Assembly (NCBI GenBank): GCA_022827025.1 | Contig: JAJDTT010000076.1 | Coordinates: forward strand, 1-60,329 | Length of the DNA stretch: 60,329 nucleotides | Reading direction: 5' to 3' | Origin: Acidobacteriota bacterium | GTDB lineage: Bacteria; Acidobacteriota; UBA6911; RPQK01; JAJDTT01 | In this document: piece after piece, positions 47,475 through 56,531 of the stretch | How the letters are laid out: the number at the start of each line of letters is the position of its first letter | How positions within the stretch are numbered: the stretch's first letter is position 1 | Translations under genes and position numbers: made by a program | The notes under the pieces: generated by a model | What the model was told of the DNA's origin: nothing | Database searches by the model: none | What the model saw: the letters and a program-made list of their open reading frames with translations, nothing else

Positions 47475-49760
47475 TCAGTATCGCCGGACGCGGGAAATCC
47501 GGATCTCGCCGATCTGCCCGAAAAAGTTCCCGAACCCCAGCCAGTTGAATGTCCCGCCGTAGCGGGCGCGCCCGTTGAGGCGGCTCCCCACCGAGAACTG
47601 GGCCAGGTGCCTCCGGTTGTTCACCAGTTTGCGGCCGTCCGGGCTCTTCATCTCCCAGATCAGCCGGCCGTCCAGGAAGAGTTGGTGAAGGTCCTCCGCG
47701 TAGGAGTACTGCCAGGCGATGTGGTGCCAGGCGGTATCGCGGATTCCCACCCACTTCGGAGCCGCCACCGTGCCCTCGGGACGGCTGTAGGGATGCAGGT
47801 CCCTCAGGGCCTGGTCCGGCTCGGCCCCGAAAAAATGGACCCCCGGCGCCATGCTGCCGTCGGACGATCCCTGATCGGAAAGATAGAGTTCCCAGACCCC
47901 CCGTTCGGTGTTGTCGTAGGTGCCGCAGACGTGACCGAAGTGAAACTCGCGAAAATAGCCGTCGACGGGGCCGGCCCGGCGGACCCACGCCTCCACCGTC
48001 CACTCCTCCTCGATGGTCTGGAGATCCACCTTCCGGTTCCACTGGGGCCCCACGAAGCCCCCTTCGCCGCCTCCGATGAAATGCGGATAGAGTCCCCAGC
48101 CCGGCCGGGGCAATCGCGTGTCGCCCTTGGTGTTGACCCAGGTCAGCGTCAATTCGGAGTCTCCCATCAGGTCCGGAATGTACCGGCCGCCGGGCCCCTG
48201 CCAGTCCCAGAGCGCCACGGTCCGGTCGTCGGGGCCGATCCTGCGGAGTTGCCCCGGAGCGACCTTCAATTCGAGCTCCCTCGACGCGCTCTGGCCCGCC
48301 GCATCGGCGGCCTGGAGCCGAAGCCTTCTGAGTTCGAGCGCCGTCGGGTTGCCGATGAGTTCACCCCGCTTCGCGTCGAGGGAGATCCCGTCCGGAAAGC
48401 TCCCCTGCGTCAGGCGCCACGTCACCGGCTCCACCATGTGGCGCGTCTCGAGGGTGTGGCGGTAGGGGACTCCGATGAGGCCGACGGGAAGGGAGGCGGT
48501 GACCACCTCGGCCGCCGCGACGGTGACGGCGAAGGTATGCTCGTCCTCATTCCCGGCCGAATCCGTCGCTCGCAACGTGAAGGCACGTTCCTTGACCGGT
48601 TCCTCCGGCCGGCCCTCCAAGGTCCCGGCGACCTCGTTGAAGGTCAATCCATTTGGCAGCTTTCCCCCGGCATGCTCCCAGCGCACGTCTCCCCGGGCCG
48701 CGTCGGTGGAGAATTTCACGGAGTAGGGAGCGTGCAATCCGGCTTCCGGTAGCAGCCGCCGGACGATGGCCAGTTTGTCGGCCACCGGGTAGCGCATGAC
48801 GTCGGAGATGCGGAGCTCGTCCACCTCCCCTTCGAAATCGTAGGTCTTGACATGGTAGGGCGGGTCCAGCGAGTTGACGATTCCGCCGACCGTGAAGGGA
48901 ATGTCGTTGCGTTCCGCGTCATTGATCACCCGCCGGCTGGGTGTGGCCTTCCAGATCAGCTTGCCGTCCAGGAACATGTAGTGGGTCTGGTCTTCGTAGC
49001 GGAACTGCCAGGCCACGTGGCGCCATTCCGGCTTCTGGATGGCGTCGGCGTGGACCGGCGTGCCGAGTCCGGACTTGCGTCCCGCATAGACGTATCCGCC
49101 GGTGTCGCTGTGAGGCGCCCGCTTCTGCGAACCCATGAACCGGGCCCCCGGCAGCAGCCCGGGCATCACCGGCCAGTCGTCCAGCCAGGAATGCAGGCTG
49201 AAATCCCATCCGCCGCGGACCCCGGGCGGCAGGCTGAAGCCCTCGTCGTCGGTCCCGCAGATCTTGGCGAAAGGTCCGGCGGTGCCCGACCCGCGCGGCC
49301 GGTAGGAAGCCGGATGATTCAAGCGTATTCCGCTCAGCGCGAATCCGTCATAGCGCACCCAGGCCTCCACCGTCCAGGCCTCGGTGCAGGTGCGCAACTC
49401 CAGCTTGTCGTTGTTCACCGGCCCGATCCGCAGGTTGGCGTCGTCCTCGCGGACCGTGAACTTGGCCGTGGAGCCGAATCCGTGACGGCTTCCCCACAGG
49501 GCCTTCTTGTGGGCCCTCAGAGTCAGGGCCGGATCGCCCATGGCGTCACGGGCTTCCTCCCCCTGCCCTTCATCGAAGTGGTACAGCACCACGGTGTGGG
49601 CGTCCGGGCGAAAGGGCTCGCGCAACGAGGCCGGCAGGGAATCGGATTCCGGAGTGGAGAGGGCCCAGGTCCCCAACAATGCCGCCGGACCGATCCAACC
49701 CGTCCCGGTCAGGAAACGCTTGAGGCCAAGCTGCCGACTTTTCAAGAGCATGGCAGACAT
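47475..49760 (-). CDS. Secreted protein with two LamG/ConA-like domains and two putative Ig domains
   Basis: The 761-residue protein has a signal region. The first LamG-type sandwich (about 45-335; ELRTCTEAWTVEAWVRYDGF and EWRHVAWQFRYEDQTHYMFLDGKLIW) is followed by two He_PIG-type Ig modules (about 345-505; LPNGLTFNEVAGTLEGRP and FPDGISLDAKRGELIGNP). A second LamG (about 515-755; EEEWTVEAWVRRAG and TAWHHIAWQYSYAEDLHQLFLDGRLIW) comes last. Such modules bind glycans or proteins. It is upstream of the sulfatase, so the pair probably act together on a sulfated glycan. ATG 49751 is another possible start. Confidence 0.85.
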   Translation of the reverse strand: MSAMLLKSRQLGLKRFLTGTGWIGPAALLGTWALSTPESDSLPASLREPFRPDAHTVVLYHFDEGQGEEARDAMGDPALTLRAHKKALWGSRHGFGSTAKFTVREDDANLRIGPVNNDKLELRTCTEAWTVEAWVRYDGFALSGIRLNHPASYRPRGSGTAGPFAKICGTDDEGFSLPPGVRGGWDFSLHSWLDDWPVMPGLLPGARFMGSQKRAPHSDTGGYVYAGRKSGLGTPVHADAIQKPEWRHVAWQFRYEDQTHYMFLDGKLIWKATPSRRVINDAERNDIPFTVGGIVNSLDPPYHVKTYDFEGEVDELRISDVMRYPVADKLAIVRRLLPEAGLHAPYSVKFSTDAARGDVRWEHAGGKLPNGLTFNEVAGTLEGRPEEPVKERAFTLRATDSAGNEDEHTFAVTVAAAEVVTASLPVGLIGVPYRHTLETRHMVEPVTWRLTQGSFPDGISLDAKRGELIGNPTALELRRLRLQAADAAGQSASRELELKVAPGQLRRIGPDDRTVALWDWQGPGGRYIPDLMGDSELTLTWVNTKGDTRLPRPGWGLYPHFIGGGEGGFVGPQWNRKVDLQTIEEEWTVEAWVRRAGPVDGYFREFHFGHVCGTYDNTERGVWELYLSDQGSSDGSMAPGVHFFGAEPDQALRDLHPYSRPEGTVAAPKWVGIRDTAWHHIAWQYSYAEDLHQLFLDGRLIWEMKSPDGRKLVNNRRHLAQFSVGSRLNGRARYGGTFNWLGFGNFFGQIGEIRISRVRRY

Positions 49761-49810
49761 TTCAATGGGCCGAATGGGGGGATGTCAACGGAAGCGATCC
49801 AATCTTTCGA

Positions 49811-49892
49811 GTAGGGGCGACGTGTGGTCGCCCTCTCCGGGTCGGAGTTTGATGCGAGAACGAAAGAGGGCGCCGACAAGGGGTGCCCCTAC
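49811..49892. repeat. REP-like repeat pair
   Basis: GTAGGGGCGACGTGTGGTCG then CCCTC (49811-49835) and AAAGAGGGCGCCGACAAGGG then GTGCCCCTACG (49863-49893) are inverted halves of the dispersed family. They lie between the LamG gene and the HigA-like regulator, whose promoter begins about 30 bp further on. Confidence 0.65.
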
Positions 49893-49920
49893 GTCTACGT
49901 CGCGATCCCGTGAGGTGAGG

Positions 49921-49949
49921 TTGGAAATATTCCATGGGTGGAATATATT
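49921..49949 (+). promoter_or_regulatory. Promoter with embedded palindromic operator of the XRE gene
   Basis: TTGGAA (49921-49926), 17 bp and TATATT (49944-49949) form a sigma-70-like promoter. The inverted repeat AATATTCCA-TGGG-TGGAATATA (49926-49947, one mismatch in the 9-bp arms) lies across the spacer and both boxes. This is the geometry expected for autorepression by the encoded HTH protein. Confidence 0.7.
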
Positions 49950-49978
49950 GGCGAATTGAGAAAGGAAGGGCTGGGAAA

Positions 49979-50314
49979 TTGAGTGGCCGTCATGCTTTCA
50001 AGGATTTGACGAAGGGGTACACGCGAGAGCGGCGCGCCCGAATCGAGGCCAGGAAGAAGGAGTTGCGCGCAGCGATGTTGCTCCACGAATTGCGGCAGGC
50101 ACGGGCGATGACTCAAAAGGTCCTGGGCGAAGCCTTGAACGTCAAGCAGCCGGCAGTTGCGAGACTGGAGCGACGGGCCGATATGTACGTCTCGAATCTC
50201 CGCGCATACATTGAGGCCATGGGTGGCCGATTGAGCATCGTCGCCAAGTTCCCGCAGGGAGACGTCACGATCACGAACTTTTCCGACATGGACGAGGAGG
50301 CCCCATCCGTTTGA
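49979..50314 (+). CDS. HigA-type XRE-family antitoxin-like regulator, no toxin partner
   Basis: The 111-residue protein (TTG start at 49979; GGAAGG 9 bp upstream) matches HigA-like antitoxins. It has RARIEARKKELRAAMLLHELRQARAMTQKVLGEALNVKQPAVARLERRADMYVSNL (given in parts: HELRQARAMTQ, QPAVARLERR) and ends GGRLSIVAKFPQGDVTI. The earlier ATG at 49934 lies inside the operator, upstream of the predicted start of transcription, so it is not used. Normally a RelE/HigB toxin gene precedes the antitoxin. Here there is none; the operator directly precedes the regulator. Confidence 0.82.
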   Translation: MSGRHAFKDLTKGYTRERRARIEARKKELRAAMLLHELRQARAMTQKVLGEALNVKQPAVARLERRADMYVSNLRAYIEAMGGRLSIVAKFPQGDVTITNFSDMDEEAPSV

Positions 50315-50390
50315 TGTCATCTCCCGACAACCACACTTTTGGCTCGGCCAGGATCACATCCCCAAATCCAAGAGCATCGGGAATCCAACG

Positions 50391-52340
50391 ATGACTGCTC
50401 TTTCCAAAGTCCGTTCCCTGATTTCGTTCATCGGTTTGACAATCTTGGCCTCGTCCGGCTGCCAAACCGGAACTTCGCCTCCGGCAGACTTCGGGAGCGA
50501 TGCCCAGCGCCTCGAGTTCACCCGGATGATCGTCCACTGGACCCGGTACGTGGAACCCGGCTACCTGGATTTCGTTCAGGAGGCCGAGCCGGAGATCGCC
50601 CAGGTCGGCTTCTATGGCGCGGACTTCTGGTCCATCGCCCATCTCCCGGACAGGAACAAGGGCGTCACCGGCCCCCTGTTGCCCATCCACGCCGGGGTGG
50701 TCCAGGCCCAGGACCCCGCCGATCGGATCCGGCTGAGCGCCGACTATTTCGAAGAGATCAACCGTGAGCTCAAGCAACGGGGCGTGAGACCCATCGGCCA
50801 CTTCTCCGTCGCCAAGTACCTGCTGGGGAGGCCGGACGCGGAGGGCCGGCTCGGAGACGGTTTCTTCAAGTTCTACAACGAGCTCTGGGACGAGAACGAG
50901 CTGGGGCCGAAACCGGTGGCGGACCCCTTGGACCTGTTGTCCAAGAACCGGGACGGTACTCCTTACGTCAGTTTCGACGGCGACGCGGCTCCCTACGGCG
51001 TCTACTGGGGTTGCCTTTCCAACCCCGACTGGCGCCGGGTCCTGAAGGCCTGGGTCAAGCGGGGGATCGAGCGGGGCCTGGACGGCTTTCAGATCAACTA
51101 CTTCTACCGGGTCGACTGCCACTGCCGGCACTGCGTGCGGGGATTCAAGGCTCACCTGGCGTCCCGTTTCGATCCGGAGGAACTGCGCCGCCGGTTCGGG
51201 ATCGAGGACCTGGAGGCCCACGAGTTCAGCGAGATCGTCTCCCGGCATCCTCCCAGCGAGACGACGCCGTTGCGCCTGGAGATGCAGCTCTTCTCGGACC
51301 TGGTCAACAAGGAAGCCTTCGACGAGGTCTTCCACCAGTACGGCCGTTCCCTCAAGCCGGACCTGATCACCTCCGTCTGGGGCCACAGCTCCCAGGATTT
51401 CGGGAATCCGCCCACCGGCAACAACGACGAGCGGATGATGCTCCCCTCCGAACTCTGGGGGAAGGACGAGAGTTACCTCTGGTACTGCCTGGGACGGCAG
51501 GAACCGACCCTGCAACTGCGTTACATCCGGGGCGCGTTCGATGACAAGCCCTACACCGTCTGCCACTACGAGAACGTCAAGATCCGGGCCTCCATGGCCG
51601 AGCTCATGGCCAACGGCGGAGCGCCCATGGCCCGTTACATCGATTTCACCGATCCTGCGGCCCGGACGGAGTTCATTCGGTACTACCAGTTCCTGAAGCG
51701 ATACGATTCCGTCTTCCGCGGCAATCGTCCTTATGGGGAGGTCCTGCTCGCGCACCCGCGCAGCCACAACCACCAGGGCCGGCTGATTCCGTCCATGACG
51801 GCATTTCAGAAGATCGGACATCACCTGATGGACCGTCACGTTCTATTCGACGTGATTCCGGACGAGATCATCCGGCCGGAGCAGAGGAGCGGCTACCGCC
51901 GGGTCTATGAGATCGATTCCGCCGAGGAATTGGAGACGGAGACCTTCTCGGACCTGAGCCGGTTCGAAGCGCCGACAACCGTTCGGGTATCGGCCAGCCG
52001 TCCCGCCGAAGGAGGCGAGGTGACGCTCCACTTCGTGAACTACGACCGGGAGCCCGGCCCGGAGGGGTACGCGGGAACCGGCATCGCCGACGAGAATCCC
52101 ATTGCCGTCAGCCGTGTGGGCGTCGACTTCGTGGTGCCGGACGCGTCCCGAGTGGTGAAGGTGGAAGCGCTGTCTCCGGAGCAGCCCGAACCGCAACCGG
52201 TCGACATTCGAGTCGAAGGCGGCCGGCTCCGGTTCACCATGCCGGAATTCCTGGTCTACGGAATGGCCCGCATCCACCTGGAGCCGGCCCTGTCGGCCCG
52301 GCGGTACACGCACTGGTCTCCCGATGTCCTCCGTTGGTGA
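50391..52340 (+). CDS. Lipoprotein with a putative glycoside-hydrolase-like TIM barrel
   Basis: The 649-residue protein has a lipobox LASSGC (C24). The long barrel-like body contains GVRPIGHFSVAKYLLG, WVKRGIERGLDGFQINYFYRVD, the cysteine cluster CHCRHC (C243, C245, C248) and GHSSQDFGNPPTG. That pattern resembles the uncharacterised GH-like families often annotated as beta-galactosidase-like or hypothetical glycosyl hydrolase 6. The C-terminal 130 residues form a beta-sandwich. I cannot name the active-site acids. With the sulfatase and LamG genes it may be part of a glycan-degradation locus. Confidence 0.7.
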   Translation: MTALSKVRSLISFIGLTILASSGCQTGTSPPADFGSDAQRLEFTRMIVHWTRYVEPGYLDFVQEAEPEIAQVGFYGADFWSIAHLPDRNKGVTGPLLPIHAGVVQAQDPADRIRLSADYFEEINRELKQRGVRPIGHFSVAKYLLGRPDAEGRLGDGFFKFYNELWDENELGPKPVADPLDLLSKNRDGTPYVSFDGDAAPYGVYWGCLSNPDWRRVLKAWVKRGIERGLDGFQINYFYRVDCHCRHCVRGFKAHLASRFDPEELRRRFGIEDLEAHEFSEIVSRHPPSETTPLRLEMQLFSDLVNKEAFDEVFHQYGRSLKPDLITSVWGHSSQDFGNPPTGNNDERMMLPSELWGKDESYLWYCLGRQEPTLQLRYIRGAFDDKPYTVCHYENVKIRASMAELMANGGAPMARYIDFTDPAARTEFIRYYQFLKRYDSVFRGNRPYGEVLLAHPRSHNHQGRLIPSMTAFQKIGHHLMDRHVLFDVIPDEIIRPEQRSGYRRVYEIDSAEELETETFSDLSRFEAPTTVRVSASRPAEGGEVTLHFVNYDREPGPEGYAGTGIADENPIAVSRVGVDFVVPDASRVVKVEALSPEQPEPQPVDIRVEGGRLRFTMPEFLVYGMARIHLEPALSARRYTHWSPDVLRW

Positions 52341-52386
52341 AAGAGGCAGGGGGAGCATGGCGAGACGAACGGAAGTGAGGTGCAGA

Positions 52387-53607
52387 ATGAACGAAACCAT
52401 CGCAGCCCAGGAATACGAGTCCCGGCACGAGCGGGTCCGGGAGTTCCTGCGGGAACGGGACCTGGGCGCTCTCTTCGTCTATTCGCCCCCGGCGGAGCAC
52501 AAATGGGGTCAGACCGCCCACGTGGCCTATCTCTCGGGCTGGGCCAGCCACGACCGCATCGTGGACTCGGTGGTGGTGGTTCCGGTTTCCGGACCGCCGG
52601 CGCTCCTGTTTGCCGGCATTCAATACATGCAGGAGCAGGCGGAGGAGGTCTCGCCGCTGGAAGACGTTCGCCTGGTCCAGGCCGTCGACCCGCATGCGGT
52701 GGCCGTCGCCCGGGGACGGGGCAGGGGACCTCGCGACTTCGCCACGGAGACGGTCGCCATCCTGGAGGAGAACGGAGTCGGGGACAAGGACGTGGGCGTC
52801 GTCGGGATTCAGAACATGCCGCTGGCCTTCTACGAGGCGCTGGCGGCCGGGCTCGGATCCAAGCTCTGGCGGGCGGACGACGTGGTCGCCCGGCTGCGCG
52901 GCGTCAAGTCGCCGGCCGAAGTGAAACTGATGAAACGGGCCGCCGAACTGAGCGATCTGGGGTTCCGGACCATGCTCGAAGTGGCGCGGCCCGGAATGCG
53001 GGGCATCGAGATCCTGGCCGAGATGGAGCGGGTCGTCCGCCGCGAGGGGGCCGACCACGCCAAGTACTGGATGGCGTCGGGTCCGCCCACCGAATGGAGT
53101 GACACCCGGTTGGACATCAAGCCCCACCAGCGGGTGCTGGGAGAGGGGGACCTGATGGCCTCCTGTTCCTACGTGGTCTACAAGGGTTACTGGTGCCACG
53201 GCCAGAGGACCGGGACCCTGGTCCGTCCCTCGGCGCATCTGGAGGAGATCTTCCGCACCGCGCGCGAGTGCCAGGACGCCGGCCTGGAACATCTGCGAGC
53301 CGGAGTCCCCATCGCCCGGGTCGCCAAGACCATCGGCGACCTGGCCGCCCGCCGCGGGATGCCGCTGATGGGAGGCCGCATCGGCCACGGCATCGGGATG
53401 GACTACAGCGAACAGCCCGCACCCCTCACCGAAGCCAACCTGGAGCCGCTGGAAGAGGGCATGACCTGCGTGATCCACGCGGCCTACACTCTGCCCGAAA
53501 CGGGCAAGATGTTCGTCCCGCTCGGTGATGTCTGCCACGTTACCGAAGACGGCCCCGAGTTTCTGATGGACTTCACCCGGGACCTGTTTCTGGCGGGGAC
53601 GGGATAA
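52387..53607 (+). CDS. M24-fold (pita-bread) protein lacking canonical metal ligands, creatinase-like
   Basis: The 406-residue protein has the two-domain M24 layout: an N-terminal creatinase domain (about 10-165) and a C-terminal pita-bread domain. Residues aligned to the five usual metal ligands are C260, H271, H334, H364 and D381, where aminopeptidases have Asp, Asp, His, Glu, Glu. Only H334 (in GHGIGMDY) is clearly retained. The protein may therefore be non-metal-dependent like creatinase, bind a different metal, or be non-catalytic. GAGG 7 bp before ATG 52387 sets the start. The gene follows the TIM-barrel lipoprotein by 46 bp. Confidence 0.8.
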   Translation: MNETIAAQEYESRHERVREFLRERDLGALFVYSPPAEHKWGQTAHVAYLSGWASHDRIVDSVVVVPVSGPPALLFAGIQYMQEQAEEVSPLEDVRLVQAVDPHAVAVARGRGRGPRDFATETVAILEENGVGDKDVGVVGIQNMPLAFYEALAAGLGSKLWRADDVVARLRGVKSPAEVKLMKRAAELSDLGFRTMLEVARPGMRGIEILAEMERVVRREGADHAKYWMASGPPTEWSDTRLDIKPHQRVLGEGDLMASCSYVVYKGYWCHGQRTGTLVRPSAHLEEIFRTARECQDAGLEHLRAGVPIARVAKTIGDLAARRGMPLMGGRIGHGIGMDYSEQPAPLTEANLEPLEEGMTCVIHAAYTLPETGKMFVPLGDVCHVTEDGPEFLMDFTRDLFLAGTG

Positions 53608-53665
53608 CGAGACGGGGTTTGGGCAGGGAACCCTGCCGTCAACCGGGCGCGGGCAAAAAAACCGG

Positions 53666-53986
53666 TCAGCGAACCCTTACCGCCGTGCCGCTGGCGGTGA
53701 CCATGAGCATGCTGCCTCCCTTCCCCACGACCTCGTAGTCGAGATCGATGCCGACCACGGCCTCACCACCTCTCCGGCGGGCCGCGTCCGCCATCTCGTC
53801 GAGGGCGATCTCGCGGGCCCGTTGCAGCTCCTTCTCATAGGCGTGCGACCGTCCGCCCACGATGTCTCGAATGCCGGCGAAGAAGTCCCGGAAGATATTG
53901 GCGCCGACGATCGCCTCGCCGGTGACCACTCCGCAGTATTCGCGGATGGTCTTGCCCTCGATATTGTTCGTGGTGGTCAAGATCAT
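53666..53986 (-). CDS. YbjQ/UPF0145 family protein
   Basis: The 106-residue protein starts [35 protein letters not shown], the hallmark of YbjQ (DUF74). It ends in [14 protein letters not shown]. Structures in this family form pentamers and have been proposed to bind heavy metals, but the function is not firmly known. AAGGAG 8 bp upstream of ATG 53986 sets the start; the frame to 54112 is unneeded. The gene converges on the M24 gene. Confidence 0.88.
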   Translation of the reverse strand: MILTTTNNIEGKTIREYCGVVTGEAIVGANIFRDFFAGIRDIVGGRSHAYEKELQRAREIALDEMADAARRRGGEAVVGIDLDYEVVGKGGSMLMVTASGTAVRVR

Positions 53987-54121
53987 GGTCTGAGCTCCTT
54001 TTGAGACCCGCGCCGCAAGTATGTGAAATCGCGACCGGCGGATGCAACCGGTTCGTGATGCCGGTTCTCCCCGTCTTCGGAACCGCCCAGGGGAACCGGG
54101 AGAACGACTCAACCTCGCGCT

Positions 54122-54784
54122 TCAATCCACGACCGGGTAGTAGGGTGGACCCCAACCGGCGTCCGGGTGGTCCATCATCAACTCGATGAAGTGCGGAACC
54201 AGAAAAGCCATGATCTGCGCTCCGTCCCGGACCTGGCGCCGGTTCACGCCGCTGTTCCAGGTCGCCCCTCCATGAAAAAGCTGGTTCCGCAGGACGTAGA
54301 GCCGATCGAACAGAATGTTCAGGACGACCCTGGTGTCCTGGTGAACCAGCGCAAGTCCGATGATCTTCTGGCCGCGGACAAAAAGGTCCTCCCAGTTGCG
54401 GTGCGTCTGAGGCTGGTTGTGGTGTCTCCAGAACGGCTGAAACACGTACCTGTTGTTCAGGAGCAACCGGATCGGACCTGAAAACCTCGACCAGATCGCG
54501 TCATAGACGCTCCCATTGACATCGAATCTGACGATCTTGTCGAAATAGTCACTGAATAGCGCTCGCTCCTCCGTTTCGTACGACTCGGGAATGTCTCTTG
54601 CATAAGCCGCGTTGAAGGAAATCCAGTAGAAGATGAAGGCCGCGTCGACATCCTCCGCTTCCTTCTCGGCGCGCTCGATCCAACTCAGCGAGCGGTGCAG
54701 GCGAAGCGCAAGATCCGGCGGCAGATTCTTCCTGACCTCGGAGAATCTGGATCTCAGGAGCTCGCTGGTGATTTCGTCCCCCAT
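54122..54784 (-). CDS. Stand-alone HEPN-domain protein
   Basis: The 220-residue helical protein ends in an Apea-like HEPN motif. RNQLFH (R166-H171) fits the Rx4-6H signature of HEPN ribonucleases, and RQVRDGAQIMAFLVPHFIELM completes the helix. No MNT nucleotidyltransferase or other antitoxin partner is adjacent. It may be an RNA-cutting toxin or a non-toxic HEPN of phage defence or stress response. Downstream are YbjQ and the M24 gene; upstream is an SSS transporter. GGAG lies upstream of ATG 54784. Confidence 0.75.
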   Translation of the reverse strand: MGDEITSELLRSRFSEVRKNLPPDLALRLHRSLSWIERAEKEAEDVDAAFIFYWISFNAAYARDIPESYETEERALFSDYFDKIVRFDVNGSVYDAIWSRFSGPIRLLLNNRYVFQPFWRHHNQPQTHRNWEDLFVRGQKIIGLALVHQDTRVVLNILFDRLYVLRNQLFHGGATWNSGVNRRQVRDGAQIMAFLVPHFIELMMDHPDAGWGPPYYPVVD

Positions 54785-54827
54785 GGACTCCGGTCTCCGA
54801 TCGACTGGAACAAGCTTTTCTCCCGGA

Positions 54828-56456
54828 TCAGCTTCCGACGATCCAGGGCCATCCCAGGATCAGGCTGACCATGGGGAGAAGGGGCAGCAGGGCGATGGCC
54901 GACTTGACGGCGATCCGTCCCCTGGAGTCTCCGGGCCGGATGGCCTTGCTGAGGGCGGCCCCGGCGGCCAGGTTGACCAGCAGCGAGAGCGGGCTGATCC
55001 ATTGAAAGCTGATGGGCGAGACGTCGATGGCGCCGCTCGATGCCAGGAAGGCCGAGTCTTGCAGGAGGGTGTAAAAATTCCCCGAGAAGGCGATCAACGC
55101 GCCCACCGTAATGCCGTAGACGGCGCCCACCACCGCCCCGGCCGGTTTGCCGAAACGGTAGAAGAGGGCGAAGAAGAACAGGCTGAAGGCAGGGGTCGCC
55201 AGCAGGTTGGTGGTCCGTTGCGTCATGCCGGTGATGTTTCCGGGGACGTTTCCCATGTAGGAGCTGCCGATGACCACGACGGCTCCCAGGCCGAAGGCCA
55301 GGCACTGGGCCAGGCGGACGTAACCCTTCCGGGTTTTGGGCATGAGGCCGAACCGCTCCAGGAAATCGGTGGTCACGACGGCGGTGATGGAGTTCACGCC
55401 CGAGTCCAGACTCGACATGGCCGCGGCGAACATGGCGGACACGACCAGCCCGGCGATCCCGACGGGCAGGTGGAAGGCGATGAACCTGGGGAAGATCTGG
55501 TCGCCGCCCGTGGCCAGGTTCAACCCGGAAGGGAGTTCATGGGGCCGGGCCTGAAAATATCCCATGAGGGCGAAGCCGACGAAGAGCAGGGTGAGCAGGA
55601 CGGCGGAGGCCACCAGGGCCTGAGCCAGGTAAGCACGCTTGGCCGCCTGGGCGTCGCCGGTGGACATGAACCGCTGAATGCTCAACTGGTCGCCTCCCGC
55701 GGTGCAGACGGTCCAGACCAGGACCGACATGAAGGTTCCGAACATGGTGACCCGGACCCGGGGATCGAAGCTGAAAGCGGGTTGACTGTCCCAGGTGGCT
55801 TGCCAGGAAGTGGGGATCCAACTGAAGTCGCCCAGCTCGACGGTCACCAGGACGATGACCACGATGGCCCCTCCCAGAAGCAGGGCCGTTTGCAGAAAGT
55901 CGGTGATGACGACGGCTCCCAAGCCGCCCAGCGAGGTGTAGATGATGGAGACGAATCCGGTGACCAGGACGATCCACGGAATCCATTCCTCGCTGACCCC
56001 CAGCATCACCGTCATGGCTCGGGCCGCCACGTAGACCAGCAGGCACATCCAGCTCAGACGCACCACGATGAACATGCCGGCGCCCAGGAGGCGCACGCCC
56101 AACCCCAGTCTTTTCTCCAGGAGCTCGTAGGCGCTGGTCACCCGGTGCCGCATGTAGACCGACAGGAGATAGCGGCGCACGATGAAGTAGGACACCGGAT
56201 AGCAGGGGATGATCAACAGGATCATGATGGGACCCTTGGAGATCGTCTCGCCCGGAACCGAAAGGTAGGAGATGGTGCTCAGGTGGGTGGCGAAGAGGGA
56301 CACCCCCACCAGCACGGGGTTCAGGCTGCCGCTCCCGATGAAGTACTCCCTGGAGTCCTTCTGCTTGCGGCTGTAGAACCAGCCCAGGACGATGGTCGCG
56401 CTGGCGTAGACGACGATCACCGTCCAGTCGATCCAGGAGAGTCCCGTCTGTTCCAA
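54828..56456 (-). CDS. Sodium:solute symporter (SSS) family transporter
   Basis: The 542-residue membrane protein has about 13-14 helices. SSS features include LGWFYSRKQKDSREYFIGSGSLNPVLVGVSLFATHLSTISYLSVPGE (shown by GSGSLNPVLVGVS and ATHLSTISYL), TSLGGLGAVVITDFLQ and FAAAMSSLDSGVNSITAVVTTDF, which carries the sodium-site residues. The substrate could be a sugar, carboxylate or amino acid. It follows the gamma-glutamyltransferase by 75 bp in the same direction, so uptake of glutamate or of a dipeptide is possible. Confidence 0.9.
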   Translation of the reverse strand: MEQTGLSWIDWTVIVVYASATIVLGWFYSRKQKDSREYFIGSGSLNPVLVGVSLFATHLSTISYLSVPGETISKGPIMILLIIPCYPVSYFIVRRYLLSVYMRHRVTSAYELLEKRLGLGVRLLGAGMFIVVRLSWMCLLVYVAARAMTVMLGVSEEWIPWIVLVTGFVSIIYTSLGGLGAVVITDFLQTALLLGGAIVVIVLVTVELGDFSWIPTSWQATWDSQPAFSFDPRVRVTMFGTFMSVLVWTVCTAGGDQLSIQRFMSTGDAQAAKRAYLAQALVASAVLLTLLFVGFALMGYFQARPHELPSGLNLATGGDQIFPRFIAFHLPVGIAGLVVSAMFAAAMSSLDSGVNSITAVVTTDFLERFGLMPKTRKGYVRLAQCLAFGLGAVVVIGSSYMGNVPGNITGMTQRTTNLLATPAFSLFFFALFYRFGKPAGAVVGAVYGITVGALIAFSGNFYTLLQDSAFLASSGAIDVSPISFQWISPLSLLVNLAAGAALSKAIRPGDSRGRIAVKSAIALLPLLPMVSLILGWPWIVGS

Positions 56457-56531
56457 TTCGACCTCCGATGTCTCAGCTGTCCGGCGCCGGGCCGGGGAAT
56501 GGAATCGGCCTTCGGCTCGGCAGGCGGCCGG

